A model generated the notes under the pieces. The model worked only from the letters and a program-made list of their open reading frames with translations, had not been told where the DNA came from and ran no database searches. A program made the position numbers and the translations under genes. Below, piece after piece: positions 1 through 6,674 of a stretch of DNA of 9,173 nt (within the stretch, counting starts at the first letter, position 1; the number at the start of each line of letters is the position of its first letter). The stretch is from Brevundimonas sp. UBA7635 (lineage in GTDB: Bacteria; Pseudomonadota; Alphaproteobacteria; Caulobacterales; Caulobacteraceae), in assembly GCA_002483865.1 (NCBI GenBank), contig DLIT01000001.1, positions 10,937-20,109 on the forward strand. The letters are read 5' to 3'.

Positions 1-1805
1 TTGCGGTCCTTGCGGGCGATGGTGACAAAGTCGCCGATCTCGCCGTTCAGCACGCGGGTCTCGGCCCAGTCCACCGGCACGTCCTTGATGAACTGGAAGG
101 GACCGGGGTTGTTTTCATAGTGGACCAGCAGGTCGGCGGCCATCTGCAGCGGGCTGTAGATGACGACATAGAGGGCCAGTTGCTTGGCCCAGGTGGTCTC
201 GATGCCGCCGGGGCTGCGCGTGTCCATGCCGAAGATGCCGGGCGTATAGTCCATCGGCCCGGCCAGCAGGCGGGTGAAGACCAGATTGGCCTCATGCTCC
301 GGCGGGTTGCCCGGCTGGCCCCAGGCGCTGAACTCCATGCCGCGCGCGCCCTCGCGCGTGATCATGTTCGGATAGGTGCGGCGCAGGCCCGTGTCCTTGA
401 ACGGCTCGTGGGCATTGACGGCCACCTTGTGACGGGCCGCCGTCTCGATGACCTTCATGTGGTGTTGGGCCAGCGGCTGGCTCTCATGGAAGGCAAAGAC
501 CATGTTGCCGTCCGGCCCGGCCACGCGCGCGCCGCCAGCATCGGCGACATAGCCCGTCTTGACCGCGTGCTGGCCCAGGCGCTCCATCTGCGACATGGCC
601 GCTTCCAGCTGCTGCTCATAGCGATAGGCATTGCCGCCCGTTTCGTGGTGCGAGATCAGCTGGACGCCCTTGTCGCGGGCATAGGCGGCGATGCGTTCCA
701 GGTCGAAGTCGGGATAGGGCCTGGTGAAGTCGAACTCTTCGCCGCTGGCGAACCAGTTGCCGTCCCAGCCCAGGTTCCAGCCTTCGATCAGCACCCCGCC
801 AAAGCCGTGCTTGGCCGCAAAATCGATATGCTTGATAGCGTTCTCGGTCGTTGCGCCATGCTTGGATCCCGCGTTCCAGGACTTCAGCTCCAGGTGCATT
901 TCCCACCAGATGCCGACGTACTTCATCGGCTTGACCCAGCTGACGTCGCCCAGGCGGTTCGGCTCGTTCAGGTTCAGGATCAGGCTGGATTCCGCCAGGC
1001 CTGCGGCGCTGTCGCTGATCTGCAGGGTGCGCCAGGGCGTGTGGAACGGAGCCTGTCGGACCACGGCGGCATTGGTCAGGCCGGGCGTCAGCTGGGCTCG
1101 GAAGCCGGTGCCTTCCGAGCGGCGCAGGTTCATCCCCGCATAGTCGATCAGGGCGGCTTCGTGGATCGAGACGTGGGTGCCGGACTTGCCGCGCACGGTG
1201 ATCGGGGTCTGGGCGCTGCCGACCGCGCTGATCGGGGTGCGGTTGTAGAGGTATTCCTCGCGGTTCCATTCCCAGGCGGGGATCCACCACGCCTCGCCGT
1301 CCTCGGCCAGGTTAAACTGGGTCAGTTCAGAAGCGATACGGACGGTCTTCAGCGCGGGCTGGTCGGGGAACTCGTAGCGGAAGGCGACGCCGTCGTCATA
1401 CAGGCGAACCAGGACATCGAGACGGCGCTGCAGGCCGGATTTCTCGACATAGGACACGCGCCACTCGTTGTAGTGGTTGCGCACGAAGCGGCGCTCGCCC
1501 CACGGCTGCTCCCAGGTATCATCCACCAGGACCGGCTGGCCGGCCGTCATGGCAAAGTTGCGCTCCAGCATCGGGACGTCGGTCAGCAGGAAGCCCATCC
1601 ATGAGGTGTTGACCACCTTCTGGCCCAGGCGGGACACCGCATAGGTCGGTCGGCCATCATTGTCCGTGCCCATCTCCATGGTCAGGACGCCGTTGGGCGA
1701 AGACGCACGGGCCGTGTTCGCGCCGGTCTGGGCGACGGCGGGCGCGCCCAGGGCCAGGGCCGAGACGGAGCCAAGGGCCAGGAAGGATCGGCGTTGAAGG
1801 TTCAT
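1..1805 (-). CDS. GH97 alpha-glucosidase/glucoamylase-type glycosidase, Tat-exported (partial, C-terminus outside window)
   Basis: Glycoside hydrolase family 97, related to Bacteroides SusB; it probably releases glucose from the ends of maltodextrins in the periplasm. 601 residues are visible, and family members are usually about 650-740, so mainly part of the C-terminal beta domain is missing. The N-terminus carries a twin-arginine signal (QRRSFLAL, residues 4-11), a hydrophobic stretch and a likely cleavage after AVA at 25. An N-terminal beta-sandwich (about 30-270) precedes the catalytic barrel, with GIWWEMHL near 300 and LIEGWNLGW near 338. Glutamates in HHETGGN (E388), NAHEPF (E467), REGARG (E485) and GMEF (E491) match the general base, general acid and calcium-ligand set of the inverting GH97 subgroup; the retaining subgroup uses an Asp nucleophile instead. 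ATG at 1805 has a GGGGAAG Shine-Dalgarno sequence 5 nt upstream. The gene diverges from the LacI-type regulator and shares its operator region. Family assignment is strong; the exact substrate is inferred from the neighbours. Confidence 0.93.
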   Translation of the reverse strand, partial: MNLQRRSFLALGSVSALALGAPAVAQTGANTARASSPNGVLTMEMGTDNDGRPTYAVSRLGQKVVNTSWMGFLLTDVPMLERNFAMTAGQPVLVDDTWEQPWGERRFVRNHYNEWRVSYVEKSGLQRRLDVLVRLYDDGVAFRYEFPDQPALKTVRIASELTQFNLAEDGEAWWIPAWEWNREEYLYNRTPISAVGSAQTPITVRGKSGTHVSIHEAALIDYAGMNLRRSEGTGFRAQLTPGLTNAAVVRQAPFHTPWRTLQISDSAAGLAESSLILNLNEPNRLGDVSWVKPMKYVGIWWEMHLELKSWNAGSKHGATTENAIKHIDFAAKHGFGGVLIEGWNLGWDGNWFASGEEFDFTRPYPDFDLERIAAYARDKGVQLISHHETGGNAYRYEQQLEAAMSQMERLGQHAVKTGYVADAGGARVAGPDGNMVFAFHESQPLAQHHMKVIETAARHKVAVNAHEPFKDTGLRRTYPNMITREGARGMEFSAWGQPGNPPEHEANLVFTRLLAGPMDYTPGIFGMDTRSPGGIETTWAKQLALYVVIYSPLQMAADLLVHYENNPGPFQFIKDVPVDWAETRVLNGEIGDFVTIARKDR

Positions 1806-1885
1806 GGTTTCTTCCCCATTGGAATGGCCCGGCCCGGTTGTCCCTGGGTCTGGTATGCGTGGTTACAAAAGGAGGCTTGCCAGGC

Positions 1886-1963
1886 ATGGTGTGGGCGAGG
1901 CAAGGATATGCAAGTTTTGCAGCAAAGTTTGCAGCAGCAGGATTCGGAGCCCGCGTCCCTTGA
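1886..1963 (+). CDS. Possible 25-codon leader ORF overlapping the regulator start
   Basis: A short frame begins at ATG 1886, with GGAGG at 1871-1875 ten nt upstream, and ends at TGA 1961-1963. That stop overlaps the TTG start of the LacI-type gene (1960-1962) in a TTGA junction of the kind that supports translational coupling. The peptide would be MVWARQGYASFAAKFAAAGF followed by GARVP. It has no recognisable family, and its Ala/Phe repeats come directly from the operator-like repeats it spans. If transcription of the regulator starts inside or after the operator at 1909-1933, this frame is never in the mRNA. It is recorded because of the Shine-Dalgarno match and the exact stop/start overlap; it may be chance. 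Confidence 0.22.
   Translation: MVWARQGYASFAAKFAAAGFGARVP
1909..1933. promoter_or_regulatory. Putative LacI-family operator cluster between regulator and GH97 gene
   Basis: Positions 1909-1921 read TGCAAGTTTTGCA, a perfect inverted repeat of TGCAA/TTGCA around a 3-nt centre. It is followed at once by GCAAAGTTTGC (1922-1932), a perfect odd-centred dyad. The TTTGCAGCA segment repeats with a 12-bp period. Similar TGCAA/TTGCA sequences occur in the other divergent region (6515-6528, 6674-6689). The site lies 27 bp before the regulator start and about 105 bp before the GH97 start, so it could serve autoregulation and GH97 control. Binding by the adjacent regulator is inferred. Confidence 0.55.
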
Positions 1964-2973
1964 GCCGCAAGTCCACCCGACTGGAAGACCTTGCCAAGCT
2001 GGCGGGGGTGTCGATCTCCACGGCATCGCGTGCCCTGAACGATCATCCGGCGGTCAATGACCGGACCAAGCAGCTGATCTGGAAGCTGGCGCGCGAGCAT
2101 GACTATCCGTTCCGCCGCTATATGCCAGCCGGGCCGATCGGGGCCGAGGCGACGATTGCCCTGGTGGTGCCGCGTCCGCAGGGGCGTGAAGGGCGCCTCA
2201 GCGATCCCTTCTTCCTGGAGCTTCTGGCCGGGGTGGGCGAGGCAGCGCGCGAGCGGGGCTGCGATCTGGTCATGAGCCATCTGTCTCCGGCCACCTATGA
2301 GGACGTGGCGGCGGCGATGAACACCAGCCGTGCAGACGGCATGATCTTCCTGGGGCAAAGCACCCTGCATTCGGCCTTCAATCGGCTGGTCGAGACGGAC
2401 CGCCGCTTCGTGGTCTGGGGTGCCGAGTTGCCGGATCAGGACTACTGCTCGATCGGCTCTGACAACATCAACGGCGGGCGTCGGGCCACGCTTCACCTGG
2501 CGCGATTGGGGCGCAAGCGGATTGTCTTCCTGGGCGACCTGGACCCGCCTGAGGCCATGCAGCGGCATCGCGGCTATCTGGACGCCGTCAACAGCTTTGG
2601 CCTGGGCGTCGATCCCGACCTGATCGTCGATGCCCATTTCGAGGTTGAGTCGGCCGAGGCTTCGGTCGAGGGCCTGATCCGGCGCGGTGTCGCCTTTGAC
2701 GGCGTGGTCTGCGCCAGTGACCAGATCGCCCTGGGGGCCGTTCGCGCTCTGGTCCATGCCGGCTGCAGTGTGCCCAGGGATGTCTCGGTCATCGGCTTCG
2801 ACAACGTGCCCTTCAGCCGCTACTCCAGCCCCGCGCTCAGCACCATTGCCCAGGACACGATGAAGGCGGGGCGTCTGATGGTGTCCAAGCTGCTGGACCA
2901 CACCGGCGACGCCGTCAGCCGGTCCGAGCGCGTGCCCACTGATCTTATCGTGCGCGAGAGCTGCGGCGGCTGA
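1960..2973 (+). CDS. LacI-family transcriptional regulator (probable maltodextrin repressor)
   Basis: Predicted sugar-responsive DNA-binding repressor of 337 residues, the normal family length. The helix-turn-helix is LEDLAKLAGVSISTASRALN (residues 8-27). The periplasmic-binding-protein-like effector domain starts around TIALVVPRP (65-73) and includes DPFFLELLAGVGEAA, DGVVCASDQIALGAVRAL and VSVIGFDNVPFSRY, all standard LacI/GalR signatures. The frame is open back to 1804, but TTG at 1960 puts the HTH at the usual distance from the N-terminus and has CGGAG at 1945-1949 ten nt upstream; no nearer ATG exists in frame. The segment that should form the minor-groove hinge helix reads PFRRYMPAGPIG (50-61), lacking the usual PNxxARxLR pattern. 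The gene diverges from the GH97 gene and converges on the alpha-glucosidase gene with 7 nt between the stop codons. By position it resembles the regulator of the Caulobacter mal locus. The inducer is unknown; maltose or a maltodextrin is expected. Confidence 0.93.
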   Translation: MSRKSTRLEDLAKLAGVSISTASRALNDHPAVNDRTKQLIWKLAREHDYPFRRYMPAGPIGAEATIALVVPRPQGREGRLSDPFFLELLAGVGEAARERGCDLVMSHLSPATYEDVAAAMNTSRADGMIFLGQSTLHSAFNRLVETDRRFVVWGAELPDQDYCSIGSDNINGGRRATLHLARLGRKRIVFLGDLDPPEAMQRHRGYLDAVNSFGLGVDPDLIVDAHFEVESAEASVEGLIRRGVAFDGVVCASDQIALGAVRALVHAGCSVPRDVSVIGFDNVPFSRYSSPALSTIAQDTMKAGRLMVSKLLDHTGDAVSRSERVPTDLIVRESCGG

Positions 2974-2990
2974 GGCCATGTCAGCCCGCC
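2965..2990. terminator. Possible bidirectional hairpin spanning both convergent stop codons
   Basis: GGCTGA (2968-2973) pairs with TCAGCC (2981-2986) across a 7-nt loop. The stem extends by three more G:C pairs (2965-2967 with 2988-2990) past one bulged C at 2987. Each arm holds the TGA stop of one gene. No T-run follows on either strand, so it is not a classical intrinsic terminator; it could stabilise 3' ends or slow polymerase between the converging transcripts. Confidence 0.35.
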
Positions 2991-4609
2991 TGTCGGCGTA
3001 GTAGCAGGCCGCCCAGCGACGGCAGGTGCCCATCGACCGCGCCATTGACGGCCTCGATCACCTGATAGCCGGCTGGCGCGGACCAGGCCTGGACGGTGTG
3101 GCCCAGGTTGAAGGCCATCAGCATCTGCTCGGTTGAGGTTGAGCGACTGAAGCTCAGGACCGGATCGGTGGACAGGACCTGCATGTCGCCATGACGCAGG
3201 GCCTCATGGGAGCGGCGCAGGGCCAGAAGCCGGCGCGTGGCGTTCAGCATCGAGGCCGGATCGGCTTCCTGCAGATCGACAGCCAGGGCCTGGTGACATG
3301 GATCGACCGGCAGCCAGGGCTCGGCGTTCGAGAACCCGGCATAGGCGGCATGGGCCTTCCACGGCATGGGCGTGCGGGCACCGTCGCGGCCCAGGGTCTG
3401 GGGCCAGTTGGTGATGGCTTCGGGATCGACCAGTCGCTCGAACGGGACATAGCCCTGAGGCAGGCCCAGTTCCTCGCCGTAATAGACGAAGATATTGCCG
3501 CGCAGGCAGACCAGCAGCAGCATCAGCATCTCGGCCAGCTGGCGCTCGTCACGGTCGTCGGCCCAGCGCGAGATGGCGCGCGGCGCGTCGTGGTTCGAGA
3601 AGGTCCAGGAGGGCCAGCCCTCGCCCTCGGCCCCCGGCCACATCTCGGCCCCCTGGCGCACCAGGTCCGCCTTCATGGCGTCGGCATAGAGGTAGAGGAA
3701 GCCATAGGCCGAATGCAGGTGTCGCCCGTCTGCGGTATATTCCTTCATCTCGCGATCGGCGTGGTCCCCGCCAACCTCGGCCACGGTGAAGCGGTCGCCA
3801 TCATAGCGCTCGGTCAGCTGGCGTACCCGCTCCAGGAAGAGCGGAATTTCCGCATGCGACTGATTGTAGAGCTTGTCCTGGAAGTCGAACGGGCGGGTGC
3901 GCTTGCCGCCGGGCGGGAAGGGTGGATTGTCCCGCAGCGACGGGTCATTGATCATGAAGTTCAACGCATCCAGCCGGAAGCCATCCACGCCGCGGTCCAG
4001 CCAGAAGGCACCGGCGGCCAGCAGGGCCTCCTGCACCGCCGGGTTGCGACCGTTCAGCTGCGGCTGCTCGGGCAGGAAGTTGTGCTGATAGTACTGGCCG
4101 CGACGCGCATCCCAGGTCCAGCCCGGCCCACCAAAGACCGATTGCCAGTTGTTGGGCGGCGAGCCGTCCGGCTTGGCATCGGCCCAGACATACCAGTCGG
4201 CATACTTGTTGGTGCGGTTCTGGCGACTTTCCTTGAACCAGTCGTGCTGGTCCGAGGTATGGGACCAGACCTGATCGACAATCACCTTCAGTCCCAGGCC
4301 ATGGGCCTTCTCGACCAGGCGATCAAAGTCCTCAAGCGTGCCGAAGATTGGATCGACGCCGCAGTAGTCGGCAACGTCATAGCCAAAATCCTTCATCGGC
4401 GAGGTGTAGAAGGGCGAGATCCATACCCCGTCCACACCCAGGGACGCGACGTGATCCAGATGTTCGGTAATGCCGTTCAGGTCGCCGATGCCATCGCCAT
4501 TACTGTCGGCGAAGCTGCGCGGATAGATCTGGTAGATGACCGCCCCGCGCCACCATTCCTGGTGAGCCTGATCCGGGGCGGGCAGGATTTCGGGTGCGGC
4601 ATTGCTCAC
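2981..4609 (-). CDS. GH13 alpha-glucosidase (subfamily 23-like), cytoplasmic
   Basis: Hydrolyses short alpha-glucosides such as maltose and maltotriose to glucose; 542 residues, normal for the family. There is no signal peptide, so it should act in the cytoplasm. The opening EWWRGAVIYQIYPRSF and the calcium-type loop DSNGDGIGDL (35-44) are typical of GH13 alpha-glucosidases. Conserved regions: I, DQVWSHTSD (D112, H117); II, GFRLDALNF with nucleophile D214; III, FTVAEVGG with acid/base E278; IV, FSNHD with D341. DQVxSHTSD in place of DxVxNHTSD is characteristic of proteobacterial GH13_23 enzymes such as the Halomonas one. Ala directly after the nucleophile, where isomaltases have Val, suggests preference for alpha-1,4 over alpha-1,6 bonds. 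The C-terminal beta domain starts about 460. The start is GTG at 4609, overlapping the amylase stop by GTGA, with a weak GAAGG upstream; translation is probably coupled to the amylase. A transglucosidase side activity cannot be excluded. Confidence 0.94.
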   Translation of the reverse strand: MSNAAPEILPAPDQAHQEWWRGAVIYQIYPRSFADSNGDGIGDLNGITEHLDHVASLGVDGVWISPFYTSPMKDFGYDVADYCGVDPIFGTLEDFDRLVEKAHGLGLKVIVDQVWSHTSDQHDWFKESRQNRTNKYADWYVWADAKPDGSPPNNWQSVFGGPGWTWDARRGQYYQHNFLPEQPQLNGRNPAVQEALLAAGAFWLDRGVDGFRLDALNFMINDPSLRDNPPFPPGGKRTRPFDFQDKLYNQSHAEIPLFLERVRQLTERYDGDRFTVAEVGGDHADREMKEYTADGRHLHSAYGFLYLYADAMKADLVRQGAEMWPGAEGEGWPSWTFSNHDAPRAISRWADDRDERQLAEMLMLLLVCLRGNIFVYYGEELGLPQGYVPFERLVDPEAITNWPQTLGRDGARTPMPWKAHAAYAGFSNAEPWLPVDPCHQALAVDLQEADPASMLNATRRLLALRRSHEALRHGDMQVLSTDPVLSFSRSTSTEQMLMAFNLGHTVQAWSAPAGYQVIEAVNGAVDGHLPSLGGLLLRRQAG

Positions 4610-6465
4610 GCGGACGGGCCTTCGGACTTGCAGATCATGTACTCGAATGGAGCCAGGCTGACGCGCACGGTGCCCGGCGCGATAGACGTGGCAGGGCAGT
4701 CGCCGCGCGTGGTGCTCCAGTGCCCGGAATCGATATCAACCTGGATGTTGGCATTCAGCGGCTTGGCCCCGGTGTTGAATACCACCAGGGTTTCGCCTGG
4801 TTGTTCGGCGATGGCGCGGGTAAAGGCGAACAGACCCGGCTCCTCTGCTGCTGCCCGGACTGTCTGCAGGCCCCGGCGCAGGTTAGCATCGCCCGCGCGC
4901 AGTCGAGCCATCTCGGCGATGGCCTGATAGAGCGGAGCTTGTTGGTCATAGGCCGGGCGGTGGCCGCCCAGGCGCGGCTCATTGCGATAGGCCTCGACCT
5001 GGCTGTCCCACATGTCCTGGCGTCCGCCGCCATAACCGCCTTCGCCAGCAAAGCCCTGTTCGTCGCCATAATAGAGGGTCGGGACCCCGCGGCTGAACAT
5101 CATCAGGGCGTGGGCCAGCTTCGAGCGCGCCAGAAGTTCGGCATCGTCAGCCTGGGGGTGGGCCTTGTGGATGAAGCCGCCGATGCGGCCCATGTCGTGG
5201 TTCCCCAGGAAGGTCGGCAGCTGCAGCGCCGCCTGGGCTCCACCTTCATAAAGGGCATCAGCAGCGAACATGAGGGCCAGGTCGTGCGGCGCCTTGGCAC
5301 CGGTGGCGACATCGGTCGCCACCGACTGGAAGGCAAAGTCCAGAACGGCCGGCAGCTTGTCGATGCGCGTATGCCGCGCCAGACCGGCCGGATCGTGGTC
5401 ATAGACCTCGCCAAAAATATGGAAGTTGGGAATGCCGCGTGCCTTGGCCCGTTCCAGGATAGCCGGGACAAAGGCCTGCCAGAACTCTGGATTGACGTGC
5501 TTGGCCGTGTCGATGCGGAAGCCATCGATGCCGTACTCGTCGATCCAGTCGCCAAAGATCTCGATCATGCCCTCCACGACGCGAGGATTCTCAGTGAACA
5601 GGTCATCCAGGCCAGCGAAGTCTCCGTGGGTCGAGCTTTCGTTGCGGAAGGTCGAGTCGCCGCGGTTGTGGTAATAGATCGGGTCGTTCAGCCAGGCCGG
5701 GACCTTCACCGTCTCCTCGCCGGCGGGGACGTACGGGGTATAGGCCCAGTTCGGGCTGGTCAGGCGGGCAAAATCGGCTGCTGAGCCATCGCCACGGAAG
5801 CCCTCATTGATCGGCGCGCCGTCGACACCGCCCTGTCGGGTATAGGGATAGTCTGCCACCGAGCGGTACGCACAGTCGTTCTTGGGGCATTCGCGATACT
5901 GTATCACGTCGGCCGTGTGGTTGGTGACGATGTCCAGATAGACCTTGATGCCCCGGGCATGGGCTGCCGCGACCAGGGCCTTCATGGTTTCCGGCTCGCC
6001 GAAATGCGGATCGGGGCGGGTGAAGTCGGTGATCCAGTAGCCGTGGAAACCGGCCATGGGGCGGCCCGCCGTCGGCTGAACCGGCTTGTTCTTGAAGATG
6101 GGGGCCATCCATACGGCGGTCGCGCCCAGCGACTGCAGATAGTCCAGCCTGTCGATAATCCCCGCCAGGTCCCCGCCATGATAGAATTCGGGGTTGGCGG
6201 CATCAAAACCGCTGACCAGCCGGTCGGGCGCATAGCCGCCATGATCGTTCGAGGTATCGCCATTGGCGAAACGGTCGGGCAGCAGGAAGTAGATGACCTC
6301 GTCCTGGGGCGGACGCTGGCGCATGGCCTCGACGATCCCGGCGGAGGTCTGGGCCTGGGTCTGGGGCTGGACCGAAGCCTGGACCGCTAGCGCGGGGGTC
6401 AGCAGGGCCGCCACACAAACCGCACCACCCATAAGGGCTTTGATTACCTGCCTCGAACGGGCCAT
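4606..6465 (-). CDS. Exported GH13 alpha-amylase/maltodextrin hydrolase
   Basis: Cleaves alpha-1,4 bonds in maltodextrins, probably in the periplasm; 619 residues. A Sec signal peptide is visible (charged start MARSRQVIK, hydrophobic core to about 27, likely cleavage near ALAVQA-S at 30). The catalytic barrel begins at DEVIYFLLPDRFANGD (55-70). Conserved regions: I, DIVTNH (D178, H183); II, GFRIDTAKH with nucleophile D319 and substrate-binding K322/H323; III, FGEVYD with acid/base E353; IV, FLGNHD with D424. Domain B holds CPKNDC (C193, C198), and the C-terminal beta domain holds C590 and C612; both pairs could form disulfides, in keeping with export. ATG at 6465 has AGGGAG at 6472-6477, 6 nt upstream. 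It is the first gene of a two-gene operon with the alpha-glucosidase and is divergent from the TonB-dependent receptor. The operator at 6515-6528 probably controls it. Whether products are mainly maltose or mixed oligomers cannot be read from sequence. Confidence 0.94.
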   Translation of the reverse strand: MARSRQVIKALMGGAVCVAALLTPALAVQASVQPQTQAQTSAGIVEAMRQRPPQDEVIYFLLPDRFANGDTSNDHGGYAPDRLVSGFDAANPEFYHGGDLAGIIDRLDYLQSLGATAVWMAPIFKNKPVQPTAGRPMAGFHGYWITDFTRPDPHFGEPETMKALVAAAHARGIKVYLDIVTNHTADVIQYRECPKNDCAYRSVADYPYTRQGGVDGAPINEGFRGDGSAADFARLTSPNWAYTPYVPAGEETVKVPAWLNDPIYYHNRGDSTFRNESSTHGDFAGLDDLFTENPRVVEGMIEIFGDWIDEYGIDGFRIDTAKHVNPEFWQAFVPAILERAKARGIPNFHIFGEVYDHDPAGLARHTRIDKLPAVLDFAFQSVATDVATGAKAPHDLALMFAADALYEGGAQAALQLPTFLGNHDMGRIGGFIHKAHPQADDAELLARSKLAHALMMFSRGVPTLYYGDEQGFAGEGGYGGGRQDMWDSQVEAYRNEPRLGGHRPAYDQQAPLYQAIAEMARLRAGDANLRRGLQTVRAAAEEPGLFAFTRAIAEQPGETLVVFNTGAKPLNANIQVDIDSGHWSTTRGDCPATSIAPGTVRVSLAPFEYMICKSEGPSA

Positions 6466-6514
6466 TTGCGTCTCCCTGTCTTATCGGTCTGATGCAAGGC
6501 CAGGCCGATTTATT

Positions 6515-6528
6515 TGCAAGTTTTTGCA
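6515..6528. promoter_or_regulatory. Putative LacI-family operator upstream of the amylase operon
   Basis: TGCAAGTTTTTGCA is an inverted repeat of TGCAA/TTGCA with a 4-nt centre, 14 bp in all, the usual spacing of LacI-family sites (compare the generic TGCAAACGTTTGCA pattern), but with TT in place of the central CG. It lies 49 bp before the amylase start and overlaps the expected -10 position of the candidate promoter with the TTGACA box at 6543-6548. Confidence 0.6.
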
Positions 6529-6548
6529 GGCCGCCTTTCCGCTGTCAA
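6520..6548 (-). promoter_or_regulatory. Candidate sigma-70-type promoter of the amylase/alpha-glucosidase operon
   Basis: On the minus strand TTGACA (6548-6543) is a perfect -35 box. With a 17-nt spacer the -10 falls on AAAAAC (6525-6520), a poor match to TATAAT. The start would then be near 6513, giving a leader of about 48 nt before ATG 6465. The -10 falls inside the operator at 6515-6528, which fits repression by steric block. Only the -35 is convincing. Confidence 0.45.
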
Positions 6549-6584
6549 CCGGGCCCATTGGCACCTTAAAGCGACTATTTTCGT

Positions 6585-6599
6585 TATTGCAGCGCAATA
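6585..6599. repeat. Inverted repeat TATTGC-AGC-GCAATA in the divergent control region
   Basis: Perfect 6-bp arms around a 3-nt centre, about midway between the amylase and receptor genes. It shares the TTGC/GCAA theme of the operator candidates but not the TTTGCA half-site. It could be a second regulator site or a diverged operator; nothing shows function directly. Confidence 0.35.
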
Positions 6600-6637
6600 T
6601 CGCCGCCAAATTGCCTATGTTTTGGGCAGGTTGCGCG

Positions 6638-6674
6638 ATCCCTGACATTACCGACTTGCAAGGTTCTCAGGGAT
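6638..6674. promoter_or_regulatory. 8-bp inverted repeat enclosing a CTTGCAAG palindrome upstream of the receptor gene
   Basis: ATCCCTGA (6638-6645) and TCAGGGAT (6667-6674) are perfect inverted arms 21 bp apart. Between them lies CTTGCAAG (6655-6662), itself a perfect palindrome containing the TTGCAA half-site theme. The structure ends 57 bp before the receptor ATG. It could be a mRNA stem-loop in the leader or a protein-binding dyad. No convincing promoter for the receptor is visible; a TTGGGC/CATTAC pair (6622-6627, 6646-6651, spacer 18) is weak. Confidence 0.4.

Noticed and set aside
120..1604. Long plus-strand open frame opposite the GH97 gene
   Set aside because: Low-complexity translation rich in Ala, Gly, Val and Arg with no family signature, exactly antisense to conserved GH97 coding sequence; a normal shadow in GC-rich DNA.
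1804..1959. N-terminal extension of the LacI-type protein from ATG 1804
   Set aside because: It would add 52 residues before the DNA-binding domain, overlap the start codon of the divergent GH97 gene and run through the operator repeats; LacI-family proteins start a few residues before the HTH, as TTG 1960 gives.
1657..3045. Minus-strand open frame spanning the regulator and the GH97 start
   Set aside because: It is antisense to the whole LacI-type gene, crosses the operator region, and its start has no support from family or ribosome-binding site.
3191..4927. Long plus-strand open frame across the alpha-glucosidase and amylase end
   Set aside because: It runs antisense through both GH13 genes, ignores their boundary and has no recognisable motifs.
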